A stretch of DNA of 64,000 bases from Planctomycetota bacterium (GCA_016872725.1 VGZC01000016.1:1-64000), one strand, 5' to 3'. Positions 50,948 to 60,528 are shown, numbered from the stretch's first letter. Notes: generated by a model not told the origin, from the letters alone. Numbers and translations are program-made.

Positions 50948-51326
50948 TGAGAAGAAGAAAACAGCACCGAAAAAGGTGCCAAGACCAAGCTTTCCGGTGT
51001 TAGCCCCAGCCCGTCCAAGCCCAGGCCGCCTGAGGCGACATTCTAGCGGGCCGAAACCAACAAGACAATCAGCTCTGAACGACGGGCAACGAGGATCTTC
51101 TGGAAAGGAATTGCGGGCCTTGGCGCTGGAACAATGCGCCCGCCTCGACGAACTGGCGACGCGAACGGACGTTGACCGGAAGGACCGCCAGATGGTCGAG
51201 TCGTTCGTCGAGCGCATCGGGATAAACCCGAGACCAAGGCGGGCGTCGTCTACGTCGCAGTCGACCTCGAAGGGGCACTGCTCGCCGTTCCACTCGCCTA
51301 CCGATTGGGGACCGGTCCGGTTGGGA

Positions 51327-52568
51327 TCAACGCGCGCCGTCCCGCGCGGCGCGGAGGCGAGCGATTTCGGACGCGTCCTTGTCGCCTCGACCGGAGAGGC
51401 AAACGAGGACGATGTCGCGCGGTCCGCGCGACGCGGCGAGTTCCAGCGCCTTGGCGATCGCGTGGGACGATTCGAGCGCGGGCAGGATGCCCTCGCCGCG
51501 CGCCGTGCGGTCGAACGCGTCGAGCGCGGGTCGGTCCCCGCAGTGCGTGTATTCGACGCGCCCTGTCGATTTCCAATAGGCGTGTTCCGGCCCGACTCCC
51601 GGATAATCGAGGCCGGCGGAGATCGAGTGCACATCGCACGTCTGCCCGTCGGCGTCCTGCATCACGTAGCTGTAGCTGCCGTGCAGGACACCCTCGACGC
51701 CGAAGCTCAGCGGAGCGGCGTGGTCGCCGGGAGCGGAGCCCCTGCCTCCCGCTTCGACGCCGACCAATCGCACGGTCGGATCATTGATGAACGCGTGGAA
51801 CATGCCCGCCGCGTTGCTGCCGCCTCCGACGCACGCGACCACGAGATCGGGAAGCCGCCCGAATTGTTCGAGCGACTGGGCGCGCGCCTCGCGGCCGATC
51901 ACCGATTGGAAGTCGCGGACGATGCGGGGGAACGGATGGGGGCCGACCACCGATCCGAGGATATAGTGCGTATGGTCGACGCTCGCCATCCAATCGCGCA
52001 TCGCCTCGTTGATGGCGTCGCGCAGCGTCCTCGATCCGCTCGTGACCGGCCGGACCTCGGCGCCCAGCAGGTTCATGCTGAAGACGTTCGGCGCCTGCCT
52101 GCGGACGTCCTCTTCACCCATGTACACGACACAGGGCAGGCCGAAATGCGCGCACGCCGTGGCGGTCGCCACGCCGTGTTGACCGGCTCCCGTTTCCGCG
52201 ATGACGCGGGTTTTTCCCATGCGAAGGGTCAACAGGGCCTGGCCGATCGTATTGTTGATCTTGTGGGCGCCCGTATGGTTGAGGTCCTCTCGTTTGAACC
52301 AGATCTGCGCGCCGCCCGCAAGCCCGGTCAGCCGGCGCGCGAAGTAGATCGGAGAGGGTCGGCCCACGAACGAATGCAGGAGCGCGTCGAGTTCGGCCTG
52401 AAAGACGGGATCCCGCGTGGCGTCGTCATAGGCCGATTCGAGTTCGGCGAGCGCGCGGTGCAGCGTTTCGGGCACGTAACGGCCCCCGAAGGGGCCGAAT
52501 CGGCCGGCCGCGTCGGGACCTTGCGCCAGAGATCGCGCCAAGAGACCTTCAGGCGTTGGGTTGCTCAT
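51327..52568 (-). CDS. trpB: Tryptophan synthase beta chain
   Basis: TrpB condenses indole with serine to make tryptophan, using PLP. The 413-residue protein has [23 protein letters not shown] near the start, the PLP lysine 103 in [47 protein letters not shown] (PLP phosphate loop) and CLSGRGDKD near the end. All catalytic features are present. ATG 52568 gives [10 protein letters not shown]; an earlier in-frame ATG at 52613 is less family-like. TrpB normally abuts trpA; here an insert of 823 bases separates them, though both are on the same strand. It is divergent from the PilZ gene. Confidence 0.95.
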   Translation of the reverse strand: MSNPTPEGLLARSLAQGPDAAGRFGPFGGRYVPETLHRALAELESAYDDATRDPVFQAELDALLHSFVGRPSPIYFARRLTGLAGGAQIWFKREDLNHTGAHKINNTIGQALLTLRMGKTRVIAETGAGQHGVATATACAHFGLPCVVYMGEEDVRRQAPNVFSMNLLGAEVRPVTSGSRTLRDAINEAMRDWMASVDHTHYILGSVVGPHPFPRIVRDFQSVIGREARAQSLEQFGRLPDLVVACVGGGSNAAGMFHAFINDPTVRLVGVEAGGRGSAPGDHAAPLSFGVEGVLHGSYSYVMQDADGQTCDVHSISAGLDYPGVGPEHAYWKSTGRVEYTHCGDRPALDAFDRTARGEGILPALESSHAIAKALELAASRGPRDIVLVCLSGRGDKDASEIARLRAARDGAR

Positions 52569-52861
52569 GCGATCGATCCACGATCCCGGCGGAAATCGAC
52601 CCCCATGGTCCACGCCCGCGCGCCGGCCGCGCTCGACCGATTCTCAGGCGAAGGGTCCCGCCGGTCAAGCGGCCGACGGGCGGCCCGACCAACCGGCACA
52701 TCGCGCGCGACCCGAACCCGCTCCGTCCGCTCGGCGAGCCCCCGCGCGGCGCCTTCGTTGCCGAACGGACCTCGGTGACCTACCTACTTACGGGAAGACC
52801 GGCCGACCCTGGGAGGGCCGCGCGGACGGCCCGATCCCACGTTTCATGCGTCACGCATTCC

Positions 52862-53257
52862 ATGATTTCGCAAAAAGCCCAGGACGCCGCGTTCTTCGAC
52901 ATGGTGCATGAGCTGATCCGCACGAATCAGCTCCTGCAAGATCCTCAATCGGTTTCCAAGGGCGCCGAGCGCCGGATGGAAAAGCGGATCTCCTATCCGT
53001 ATGTCCAGCTCATGGCCCCGTTCGACGGCAAGACGCTCCCCTCCCAGTCCGATTTCCGGCACGTCTATTGCAATGACATTTCGACGCGGGGCTTTTCGTA
53101 TTTCGAGTCGCCCCTTCCGACGTACCGGCAGGTCGTCATGCTCTTCGGGAAGCTGCCGTTCCGCGTCTTCACGGCGGAAGTCCGCCATGTTCAAAAGACG
53201 GCGAACCCGGAGATCTTCCTGATCGGATGCCGCATTCTGTCGCGAATCAAATCGTAG
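52862..53257 (+). CDS. PilZ-domain protein
   Basis: The 131-residue protein has a PilZ domain, which binds cyclic di-GMP: the RxxxR part is in RRMEKRISYPYVQLMAP (about residues 42-58) and the DxSxxG part in CNDISTRGFSYFESPLPTYRQVVMLFGKLPFRVFTAEVRHVQ. PilZ proteins often tune flagellar motors, and it lies 282 bases upstream of the flagellar block flhA-flhF-flhG-fliA on the same strand. The start at 52862 is the first family-like ATG but has no clear ribosome site; the frame is open to 52556. The 282 bases to flhA hold no other gene I can support. Confidence 0.85.
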   Translation: MISQKAQDAAFFDMVHELIRTNQLLQDPQSVSKGAERRMEKRISYPYVQLMAPFDGKTLPSQSDFRHVYCNDISTRGFSYFESPLPTYRQVVMLFGKLPFRVFTAEVRHVQKTANPEIFLIGCRILSRIKS

Positions 53258-53539
53258 CGACGCCCGCCGCCTCCATCGCCGGACGGCGTCCGCCCCGCGC
53301 GCCGATTCCGCCGCGGTCCCGCGCGTCGCCGATCGATGTCCCCCCTCTCCGTCTTCCCCATCCCCCCATCGTCGACGCCCCAAAACGAACTGGACAGACG
53401 GGCGTCGTTCGATTACCTTCCCGCCCTCTTCGGGCGAACGCCAGGGGCACGCCGCGGGACATGGCCCGCGACGGAGCGCCGAGCGTGTCGCGTCGAGACG
53501 TTCGGGATACGCAACGTTCGGGACACGCGGGCGCTCCCC

Positions 53540-55609
53540 ATGCCACGATTCGCGCACGGCAAAGATCTGATCCTGCCGATCGGCATCATCATGAGCATCC
53601 TCGTGATCCTCATGCCGATGCCCGCGTTCCTGATGGACGTGCTGCTCGCCGGCAATGTCGCGATCGCGGTCATTGTCCTGTTGACGACGATCTACGTGCG
53701 AACGCCGCTCGAATTCAGCATCTTTCCGTCGCTCCTGCTCGCCACGACGCTCGGCAGGCTCGTCCTGAACGTCGCGTCGACCCGGTTGATCCTGACGCGC
53801 GCTCCGATCGACGAGCTCTACGCGGCTGGAGGCGTGATCAAGGCGTTCGGCGAATTCGTCGCGGGCGACCGCATTGTCGTCGGCATCATCATTTTCGCGA
53901 TCATCATCGCAATCCAGTTCCTCGTGATCACGAAAGGCGCGACGCGCATCAGCGAGGTCGCCGCGCGGTTCGCGTTGGACGGCATGCCGGGCCGCCAGAT
54001 GGCGATCGACGCCGATCTGAACGCCGGCGTGATCGACGAGAAGGAGGCGCAGCGCCGCCGCGAGGAAATCACGCAGCAGGCCGACTTCTTCGGCGCGATG
54101 GACGGTGCGAGCAAATTCGTCCGGGGTGACGCGATCGCGGGGATCATCATCACGCTGATCAATATCGTCGGCGGACTGGTGATCGGCGTGTTCGAATCGG
54201 GCATGTCGCTCGGCGAAGCCGCGCGGATCTTCACCAAACTCACGATCGGCGACGGGCTGGTCAGCCAGGTCCCCGCGCTGCTCATCTCGCTCGCCGCCGG
54301 GTTGCTCGTCACGCGCAGCACCAAGGCGTCCGATCTGCCGGCCGACTTCGTCGCGCAGCTTTTCTCGCGCCCGCTCGCCTTGATCGTCGCCGCCGGGTTC
54401 CTCTTCGTCCTGATCGCCACCGACCTGCCGTCCATGCCCCTGCTCGGACTCGGAACCGGATGCATCGGTCTGGCCTTTGTGCTGCAAGGCCAGGAGCGGG
54501 ACCGCGCGAGGCGGCAGGCGGCCGTGCACGCGAAGGCCGAGACCGAAAAGGCGAAGCCCGAGGAGCGCATCGAGGACTTCCTGGTCGTCGATCCGATGGA
54601 GATGGAGATCGGCGTCGGCCTCATCCGATTGGCCGACCCGGGTCGCGGCGGAGATCTCCTTCCGCGCGTCACGGGCGTCCGGCAGGCGGTGGCCGCCGAC
54701 ATCGGCATCATCCTGCCCAAGGTCCGCATCCGCGACAACATGGGGCTCGCCGAAAACGCCTATCGGATCAAGATCGCGAACAACCCGGTCGCGGAAGGCG
54801 TGTTGTACGCCGATCGGCTCCTCGCCATCGACTCGGGCCAAACCACCGGGCGCATGCCGGGCGAGGAAACCCGCGATCCGGCGTTCCAGCAGCCGGCCGT
54901 CTGGATCGAGGCGGGGCTGAGGGACCGCGCCGCGATGCTCGGTTACGCGCCCTTCGAGCCGCCCGCCGTTCTGGCAACCCATCTCCAGGAAGTCGTGCGG
55001 AGCCACGCCGACGAGCTGTTGACGCGCGACGCGACGAAACATCTGATCGACGAGCTCAAGAAGACGTCGCCGGCCGTCGTGGACGAGCTGATTCCCGGAC
55101 TCATGAAGTTGGGCGACGTGCAACAAGTGCTGCACCTGTTGTTGCGCGAGGAAGTCTCCATCCGCCAGCTCGGCGTGATCCTCGAAACGCTCGGCGATTA
55201 CGCCGCGCGCACCAAGGACCCCGTCCTGTTGGCCGAATACGTGCGGAATCGGCTCGCGCGATCCATCTGCACGCGGTATCGCGACGCCGAAGGCGCGCTG
55301 CGCGTCGTGACCCTCGATCCGGCCCTCGAAGACCGCGTCGCCGCGGGCGTCGAGCATACCGAACGGGGTCTGTTCGTGCGGATGTCGCCGCAGGCGATCG
55401 AGCACACGTGCGAGCGGATCGCCTTGGAAGTGCGGAAGCTCACCCAGGCGCATCATCCGCCCGTGGTGCTCGTGAGTCCGAGAATCCGCGCGGGGCTCCG
55501 GCAACTCACCGCCGGAAATCTGCCCCGGCTCCGGATCCTGAGCTACAACGAGGTGACGCGCGACACGCGGATCGAATCGGTGGGAATCGTGCACGATCAG
55601 GCGACGTGA
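53540..55609 (+). CDS. flhA: Flagellar biosynthesis protein FlhA
   Basis: FlhA is the large membrane component of the flagellar type III export gate. The 689-residue protein has an N-terminal membrane domain with about eight helices (opening LILPIGIIMSILVILMPMPAFLMDVLLAGNVAIAVIVLLTTIY), the family-typical RPLEFSIFPSLLL-like block (RTPLEFSIFPSLLLATTLGRLVLNVASTRLIL), the FVRGDAIAGIIITLINI and DGLVSQVPALLISLAAGLLVTR segments, and a C-terminal cytoplasmic domain (about 345-689). Length matches the family. ATG 53540 is preferred over earlier in-frame codons because it starts at MPRFAHGKDLILP. It is followed by flhF after 81 bases. Confidence 0.95.
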   Translation: MPRFAHGKDLILPIGIIMSILVILMPMPAFLMDVLLAGNVAIAVIVLLTTIYVRTPLEFSIFPSLLLATTLGRLVLNVASTRLILTRAPIDELYAAGGVIKAFGEFVAGDRIVVGIIIFAIIIAIQFLVITKGATRISEVAARFALDGMPGRQMAIDADLNAGVIDEKEAQRRREEITQQADFFGAMDGASKFVRGDAIAGIIITLINIVGGLVIGVFESGMSLGEAARIFTKLTIGDGLVSQVPALLISLAAGLLVTRSTKASDLPADFVAQLFSRPLALIVAAGFLFVLIATDLPSMPLLGLGTGCIGLAFVLQGQERDRARRQAAVHAKAETEKAKPEERIEDFLVVDPMEMEIGVGLIRLADPGRGGDLLPRVTGVRQAVAADIGIILPKVRIRDNMGLAENAYRIKIANNPVAEGVLYADRLLAIDSGQTTGRMPGEETRDPAFQQPAVWIEAGLRDRAAMLGYAPFEPPAVLATHLQEVVRSHADELLTRDATKHLIDELKKTSPAVVDELIPGLMKLGDVQQVLHLLLREEVSIRQLGVILETLGDYAARTKDPVLLAEYVRNRLARSICTRYRDAEGALRVVTLDPALEDRVAAGVEHTERGLFVRMSPQAIEHTCERIALEVRKLTQAHHPPVVLVSPRIRAGLRQLTAGNLPRLRILSYNEVTRDTRIESVGIVHDQAT

Positions 55610-55690
55610 CCGGAATGCGACACCGGGACCGGCCCGCCGATCGCCCGCGGCGGGCGCGATGAAGAATCCAATCCAGGCAGGTGACCGACC

Positions 55691-56941
55691 ATGAACGAAG
55701 ACCGGCCGATGACCGATATCCGGACGTACCGCGCGGGCTCGCTTCAGGAAGCGCTGGCCCTCGTGCGCCGCGACCTCGGCCCGACGGCGGCCGTCCTGCA
55801 CACGCGCGAGGTGCGGGGCGGCCTGTTGCGATGGCTGACGGGACGCCGCGACGTCGAGATCGTCGCATCCTCGGGAATTCGCGTTCCGAGCCGATGGTCC
55901 GGCTCGGCATCGCCCACCCGCGCGCCGCACTCGACGGGAACCGCCGATCGGCAGGGGACCGCGCCGACGCGCAACCGGGGCGAAACCCTCCCCCGCGCAG
56001 CGCCGTCGGCCGAGCCTGCCCGTGTCCGGGAACCGGAGCGCGAGGCGGTCCGGGACGGCGGGGACCTTCGGCGCCAGGTGGATCAACTCCGCACGCTCGT
56101 CGATTCGCTGTGCCGGCAGTCCTCCCGCTCGTCGCAACCGGACATGCCCGAGACGCTGTTCCGCCTGTTCACCGATTTGCTCGACGCCGACGTGAGCGAG
56201 GAGCTGGCGCGCGAACTGGTGGAGCGGATGCGAAGCGGAGCGTCGCCCGACGACTTGCGCGACGGACTCCTGTTGAAGGCCCGATTGACGCGCATGGTCG
56301 AGGAGGAGATCGGGACGCGGGAGCCGATCCTCGTGACGCCCGGCCGTCGCCGCGTCGTCGCGCTGGTCGGACCGACCGGCGTCGGAAAGACGACGACGAT
56401 CGCGAAGCTCGCCGCCAACTTCCATCTTCGCGAACATCGCCGAGTCGGCCTGATCACCGTCGATACGTACCGGATCGCGGCGGTCGAGCAATTGCGGACG
56501 TACGCGGAGATCATCGACCTGCCGATGGAGGTGGTCGCGACGCCTCGCGAAATGCGCATCGCCCTCGATCGACTCGCCGACCTCGACCTCGTCCTCATGG
56601 ATACGGCGGGCCGAAGCCCTCGCGACGACGTCAAGATCCAGGAACTCAAGTCGATGCTCGCCGAATCCCGCGCCGACGAGGTGCACCTCGTGCTGAGCGC
56701 CGTGTCGAGCGTATCGAGCCTCAAGACGACGGCCGGGAAATTCGTCGAGGTCGGCGCCAACGCGCTCGTCCTCACGAAGCTCGATGAAGCCGCCGGACTC
56801 GGCAACCTGTTGCCGCTCCTCCGAACGTGCCGGCTTCCCCTGAGCTACCTGACACACGGTCAGAACGTACCGGACGACATCCAAGGCGCCGATCGGCGCG
56901 CGCTCGCCCGCGCGGTGTTGGGGATGGAGGCGATCGGTTGA
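55691..56941 (+). CDS. flhF: Flagellar biosynthesis GTPase FlhF
   Basis: FlhF is the SRP-family GTPase that places flagella. The 416-residue protein has a short N-terminal B-like region (TYRAGSLQEALALVRRDLGPTAAVLHTREV), a variable proline/arginine-rich linker (about residues 65-130), an N-domain-like helical bundle and the GTPase G domain: GPTGVGKTTTIAKLAA, DTYRIAAVEQLRTYAEIIDLPM, DLVLMDTAGRSPRDD and LVLTKLDEAAGLGNLLPLL. The ATG at 55691 (MNEDRPM) follows AGGTGACC-like sequence. It sits between flhA and the flhG-like gene, the standard order. Confidence 0.95.
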   Translation: MNEDRPMTDIRTYRAGSLQEALALVRRDLGPTAAVLHTREVRGGLLRWLTGRRDVEIVASSGIRVPSRWSGSASPTRAPHSTGTADRQGTAPTRNRGETLPRAAPSAEPARVREPEREAVRDGGDLRRQVDQLRTLVDSLCRQSSRSSQPDMPETLFRLFTDLLDADVSEELARELVERMRSGASPDDLRDGLLLKARLTRMVEEEIGTREPILVTPGRRRVVALVGPTGVGKTTTIAKLAANFHLREHRRVGLITVDTYRIAAVEQLRTYAEIIDLPMEVVATPREMRIALDRLADLDLVLMDTAGRSPRDDVKIQELKSMLAESRADEVHLVLSAVSSVSSLKTTAGKFVEVGANALVLTKLDEAAGLGNLLPLLRTCRLPLSYLTHGQNVPDDIQGADRRALARAVLGMEAIG

Positions 56942-56984
56942 TGCGAACCCACCGTCCGTTCCGCTCCATCGAGGAGTCACCCGC

Positions 56985-57908
56985 ATGATTCGCGACCAGG
57001 CGTCCGAGCTCAGAAACCTGGCGCGCCGCGCCCATCACGGTTCGCCTGTCGTCGCGATCGGCGCGCCGCTCGTGGGTGTCGCGGGGTGCCGTCGGGGCGT
57101 CGGCGCGACGTCGGTCGCCGTCGGACTGGCCGCCGGACTCGCCGAATCCGGACTACGCATCGTGCTCGCCGACGCCGATCCAATATGTCCCGCCGTCGCC
57201 GCGCGGTGCGGACTGGCGCGATGCGATGCGTCCCGCCTCGACCTGCGCGACGCGGTCGAATTCGACCGCGACTTCCGTGGGATGCTCGTCACCGGTCCCC
57301 AGGGCCTCCAGATTCTTCCGACGCGCGTCGACCGGTCGACCGCGCGGATGGTTCCATCCGAAGCCGCGTGCGACCGGTTCGCGGACCGGTTCCGCGCGCT
57401 GGGCCGCCATGCCGACGGACTGCTCGTCGATCTCGGATCGAGTGCGGCACCCCTCGCGACCCGCCTATGGCGGGCCGCCGATCATCTCATCGTCGTGCTC
57501 CGCGCCGACGACCAATCGCTCATGGATGCGTACGCGCGTCTCAAAACCAACGGGCTCGCCGAACGAACCACCTTGCACATTCTCGTGAACGGGGCGGCCG
57601 ACGAGCCGCGGGCCACGGACCTCGTCGCGAGACTTGCCCATGCGTCCGAGCGGTTCCTGGGGATCGCCGTCCTTTTCACGGGTTGGCTGCCCGAATCGCC
57701 GGCCCAACCCGGCTCGCCGTCGAACGCGCTCGACCGGCCCGGGCCGCCGACGGAAACGGGTCGGAGGGAACGGGAAGACGCCGCGATGGAACCAATCGTG
57801 ACCCGATGGCGGGCCCTATTGGAGCCGGGCCGCGTCGAACGGCCGGCGTGCGCTCCATTCGAACCGGCCGTTTCGCAACAACGAGGAGGAACTCCGGAAA
57901 GAACCTGA
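56985..57908 (+). CDS. FlhG/MinD-like ParA-family protein with degenerate P-loop
   Basis: FlhG-type ATPases partner FlhF to limit flagellar number. The 307-residue protein opens MIRDQASELRNLA, the DQAxxLR motif with which FlhG contacts FlhF. A ParA-type core follows: VGVAGCRRGVGATSVAVGLAAGLAESGLRIVLADADPI and DGLLVDLGSSAAPL (Walker B-like Asp). The P-loop reads RRGVGATS, so the signature Lys, second Gly and canonical P-loop Lys of KGGVGKT are all replaced; ATP binding may be weakened or altered. The C-terminal 80 residues are low complexity. Position between flhF and the flagellar sigma factor supports the call. Confidence 0.85.
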   Translation: MIRDQASELRNLARRAHHGSPVVAIGAPLVGVAGCRRGVGATSVAVGLAAGLAESGLRIVLADADPICPAVAARCGLARCDASRLDLRDAVEFDRDFRGMLVTGPQGLQILPTRVDRSTARMVPSEAACDRFADRFRALGRHADGLLVDLGSSAAPLATRLWRAADHLIVVLRADDQSLMDAYARLKTNGLAERTTLHILVNGAADEPRATDLVARLAHASERFLGIAVLFTGWLPESPAQPGSPSNALDRPGPPTETGRREREDAAMEPIVTRWRALLEPGRVERPACAPFEPAVSQQRGGTPERT

Positions 57909-58017
57909 ACCGCGGCCGGTCCGCCTGCCGATAATCGAAGGGCGCCGCGGCGCGCGACGGCGCGTCAATCTGCGGCGACTGGGACGAGTTTGACGGGCCG
58001 CTCGGGGATTGGGACCG

Positions 58018-58230
58018 ATGGCGCGAACCTATGCCGGAGTGCTCGGTGCCTTGGCGTTCACGACGGCCCTCATCCGCGGTCTGATTCAAGGAGGTGGAAC
58101 GGAGTCGACATTGGGGATCAGCCTGGTCTGTCTCGCGGCGTTCGGCCTGATTGGACTCGTGGCCGGCGCCGTCGCGGAAGCGACCGTCGAGAACGACCTG
58201 CGCATGCGGATCCGAAACGAACAACGCTGA
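58018..58230 (+). CDS. Small two-helix membrane protein in flagellar cluster
   Basis: This 70-residue protein has two hydrophobic segments: TYAGVLGALAFTTALIRGLIQGG and GISLVCLAAFGLIGLVAGAVAEATVEN, with a charged C-terminal end (DLRMRIRNEQR). It is encoded between flhG and fliA on the same strand. No family is recognised. The position within a conserved flagellar regulatory block suggests a link to motility, but this is inference from context only. Start ATG at 58018 is preceded by no strong ribosome binding site. Confidence 0.6.
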   Translation: MARTYAGVLGALAFTTALIRGLIQGGGTESTLGISLVCLAAFGLIGLVAGAVAEATVENDLRMRIRNEQR

Positions 58231-58325
58231 CGACATACGCCCGAACCCGGCGCGGCTCACAACGCACCAGGATGGATCGCACGAGGCACGAGCCGCCTTG
58301 ACGCTGCACAATCACGGAGGATTGG

Positions 58326-59111
58326 ATGGCAACCACCACGGTCCCGGTCGAGGATATCCAGGAAGTCTGGAAAGCATACCGGTTGGATCCCTCGCGCGTC
58401 GAGCTTCGCAACCGGCTCGTCGAGCAGTACCTTCCGTTGGTGAAATACAACGGCGAGCGGATCTGGTCACGCCTTCCGGAAGGCGTTGATCTGGACGATC
58501 TGATTTCCGCGGGTGTGTTCGGACTCATGGACGCGATCGACGCGTTCGACATGGGGCGCGGCGTCAAGTTCGAGACATACTGCGTGCCTCGCATCCGCGG
58601 CGCGATGCTCGACGAACTCCGCACCATGGACTGGGTACCCCGCCTAGTCCGGTCGAAGGCGAGCAAGTTGTCCGAAAGCACGAAGGCTCTTGAAGCCCGG
58701 CTCGGACGGCATCCCACCGAAGCCGAATTGGCCGAACAGATGGGGATGAGCGTCGCCGAACTCGAAAAGATGATTCTCGAAGCCAACGCCGTGAACCTGA
58801 TCAGCCTGAACAAGAAGTGGTACGAGACCGACAGCTATAAGGACGTCCGCGAAATCGACATCCTCGAGGACAAGCGGGGCGAGGATCCGACGCGGCGGGT
58901 CCAGAAGAACGACTTGATGCGGCTCGTCACCAAGGGGCTCAACCGCAACGAACGGCTCATCATCATTCTCTATTACTACGAAGAGCTGACGATGAAGGAA
59001 ATCGGCGCGACGCTCGACCTGAGCGAAAGCCGGGTCAGCCAGATGCACAGCAGCATCGTGCAGCGCCTTCAGGAACAGCTCGGCCGCCGGCGTCCCGAGT
59101 TCGGAAGTTAG
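58326..59111 (+). CDS. fliA: Flagellar-type RNA polymerase sigma factor (FliA/WhiG, sigma-28 type)
   Basis: The 261-residue protein has regions 2, 3 and 4 of a sigma-28 factor: EQYLPLVKYNGERIWSRLPEGVDLDDLISAGVFGLMDAIDAFD and KFETYCVPRIRGAMLDELRTMDWVPR (region 2), LGRHPTEAELAEQMGMSVAELEKM (region 3) and GLNRNERLIIILYYYEELTMKEIGATLDLSESRVSQMHSSIVQRLQ (region 4). The WVPR motif and location after flhG identify the FliA/WhiG group that reads late flagellar promoters. The ATG follows GGAGGATTG at a normal gap. No FlgM anti-sigma gene is visible beside it. Confidence 0.95.
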   Translation: MATTTVPVEDIQEVWKAYRLDPSRVELRNRLVEQYLPLVKYNGERIWSRLPEGVDLDDLISAGVFGLMDAIDAFDMGRGVKFETYCVPRIRGAMLDELRTMDWVPRLVRSKASKLSESTKALEARLGRHPTEAELAEQMGMSVAELEKMILEANAVNLISLNKKWYETDSYKDVREIDILEDKRGEDPTRRVQKNDLMRLVTKGLNRNERLIIILYYYEELTMKEIGATLDLSESRVSQMHSSIVQRLQEQLGRRRPEFGS

Positions 59112-59200
59112 CGGTCGTACCGCGCGATCCGCGAGGCCGGACGAACCGGCGTATCGGACCGACCGCCCCCGTCTTCGCGCGGTGATGGGCTCCGATTACG

Positions 59201-59497
59201 ATGGAGCCCATGCGGATTCGACTGATTCGAAGCGCGGTCGCGCGTCGCGGGCTCGGTGTTCCTTGTTCGACCCGTTCCCCGTGGTGGGCCTGGGGGCCGT
59301 CCCTCGTGTTGTTGCTCGCCGTGTTCGCGACATGGGACGAGGCGGCCGTCAGCCTGTTCTTGGGTGTCATTGTGCCGATGCACGTGGTGACGGCCGCCGT
59401 GCTGTTGGCGCAGTGCCCGTCGCACCGCCTGTCGGTTGCGGCGGCGGCCGCGCGCGTGTCGATGCTCGTCCCCGCCGTCCTGAGCGCCGCGTCGTGA
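59201..59497 (+). CDS. Small hypothetical membrane protein
   Basis: A 98-residue frame has a basic N-terminus and two likely membrane segments (about residues 28-50, WWAWGPSLVLLLAVFATWDEA, and 52-78, VSLFLGVIVPMHVVTAAVLLAQC). It lies between fliA and the ROK kinase gene, 29 bases before the latter. No ribosome site is evident; start could be 59201 or 59210. No family recognised. Confidence 0.45.
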   Translation: MEPMRIRLIRSAVARRGLGVPCSTRSPWWAWGPSLVLLLAVFATWDEAAVSLFLGVIVPMHVVTAAVLLAQCPSHRLSVAAAAARVSMLVPAVLSAAS

Positions 59498-59526
59498 CGG
59501 CGGATACCAGCGGGGGAGGTCGGCAC

Positions 59527-60528
59527 ATGACCGTTCACGATCGCCCGTTTTGGCTCGGATTCGATCTGGGCGGCACGAAGATGCTCGCCGTGGTGTTCGA
59601 TCACCGGTTCCGTCCGATCGCGCGCAAACGGCGCCGGACCAAAGGCCGCGAAGGCGAAAAACAGGGCGTCGCGCGGATCATCCAGACGATTCAGCTCGCC
59701 CTCGACGAGGCGCGTCTCGAACGCGGCCGGCTCGCCGGAATCGGCGTGGGCTGCCCCGGACCCGTGGATCGGCGCGGAGGCGTCATCCGCGAGGCGGTGA
59801 ACCTCGGATGGACCGACGTTTCCCTCCGGCAGATCCTCCACAAGGAGTTCGCTTGTCCGGTCGAGATCGTCAATGACGTCGATGCGGGCGTCTATGGCGA
59901 GAATCGGTTCGGCGCGGCGATCGGCGCGCGGACGGCCGTCGGCGTATTCCCGGGAACGGGGATCGGCGGCGGTTGCGTCTACGAGGGGGACATCCTGACC
60001 GGCGCGCGGATCTCGTGTATGGAGATCGGCCACGTACGGGTTCGGGCCGAGGGCAAACGGTGCGGATGCGGCGGACGCGGCTGTCTCGAGACAGAGGCGA
60101 GCCGTCTCGCCATTTCGGCGGAAGCGGCGAAGGCCGCGTTTCGTGGCGACGCGCCGCACCTCGCGCGGCTCGTCGGCACGAACCTCTCCGACATCCGCAG
60201 CAGCACGCTGGCCCAAGCGATCGCGGCGGGAGATGGGGTGATCGAATCGATTGTCCGCGACGCCGCCGAGGCGATCGGCGACGCGGTCGCCGCGCTCGTG
60301 CATCTCGTCGCCCCCGATATCGTCGTGCTCGGCGGCGGGCTCGTCGAGGCGATGCCCGATCTGTACGTCCGCACGGTCAAGGAACGCGCGAAGGCGGGCG
60401 TGATGCGGGCCTACGTCAATGCCTTTCGGGTGGTCGCGGCCAAACTGGGTGACGACGCCACGGCGATGGGGGCCGCCGCGTGGGTCGAAAAACGCAACGC
60501 CCCGGCGCCGGAGCCCGCGCCCCGTTAA
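59527..60528 (+). CDS. ROK family sugar kinase/glucokinase-like protein
   Basis: The 333-residue ROK protein has the nucleotide loop FDLGGTKMLAVVFD (about residues 12-25), IGVGCPGPVDRRGGVIREAVNLGWTDV, the catalytic-type NDVDAGVYGENRFGAAIGARTAVGVFPGTGIGGG (Asp in NDVDA) and the zinc site CGCGGRGCLETEAS with its three Cys and upstream EIGH histidine. It is probably a glucokinase or other hexose kinase rather than a repressor, since no DNA-binding domain precedes it. ATG 59527 follows GGGAGG at 8 bases. The Ppx/GppA gene follows after 20 bases on the same strand. Confidence 0.93.
   Translation: MTVHDRPFWLGFDLGGTKMLAVVFDHRFRPIARKRRRTKGREGEKQGVARIIQTIQLALDEARLERGRLAGIGVGCPGPVDRRGGVIREAVNLGWTDVSLRQILHKEFACPVEIVNDVDAGVYGENRFGAAIGARTAVGVFPGTGIGGGCVYEGDILTGARISCMEIGHVRVRAEGKRCGCGGRGCLETEASRLAISAEAAKAAFRGDAPHLARLVGTNLSDIRSSTLAQAIAAGDGVIESIVRDAAEAIGDAVAALVHLVAPDIVVLGGGLVEAMPDLYVRTVKERAKAGVMRAYVNAFRVVAAKLGDDATAMGAAAWVEKRNAPAPEPAPR

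Larger units (their letters stand above)
50504..51326. other. Low-GC insert between trpB and trpA
   Basis: By hand count, four 60-base lines in 50641-50940 have 52 to 58 percent GC, against about 73 percent for a line at 51421. The 823-base insert interrupts what is usually a trpB-trpA neighbour pair. It holds two small open frames listed separately, and a frame that gives a short SVGEWNGEQCPFEVDCDVDDA segment near 51290-51230, which may be the remnant of a decayed gene that I cannot name. No integrase, transposase or clear terminal repeat is seen. Confidence 0.6.

Noticed and set aside
52844-56986. A very long open frame of 1,380 codons on the minus strand
   Set aside because: It lies opposite flhA and flhF and has Arg/Asp/Gly-rich, motif-free sequence. 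High GC makes such antisense frames common, and the flagellar genes are well supported on the plus strand.
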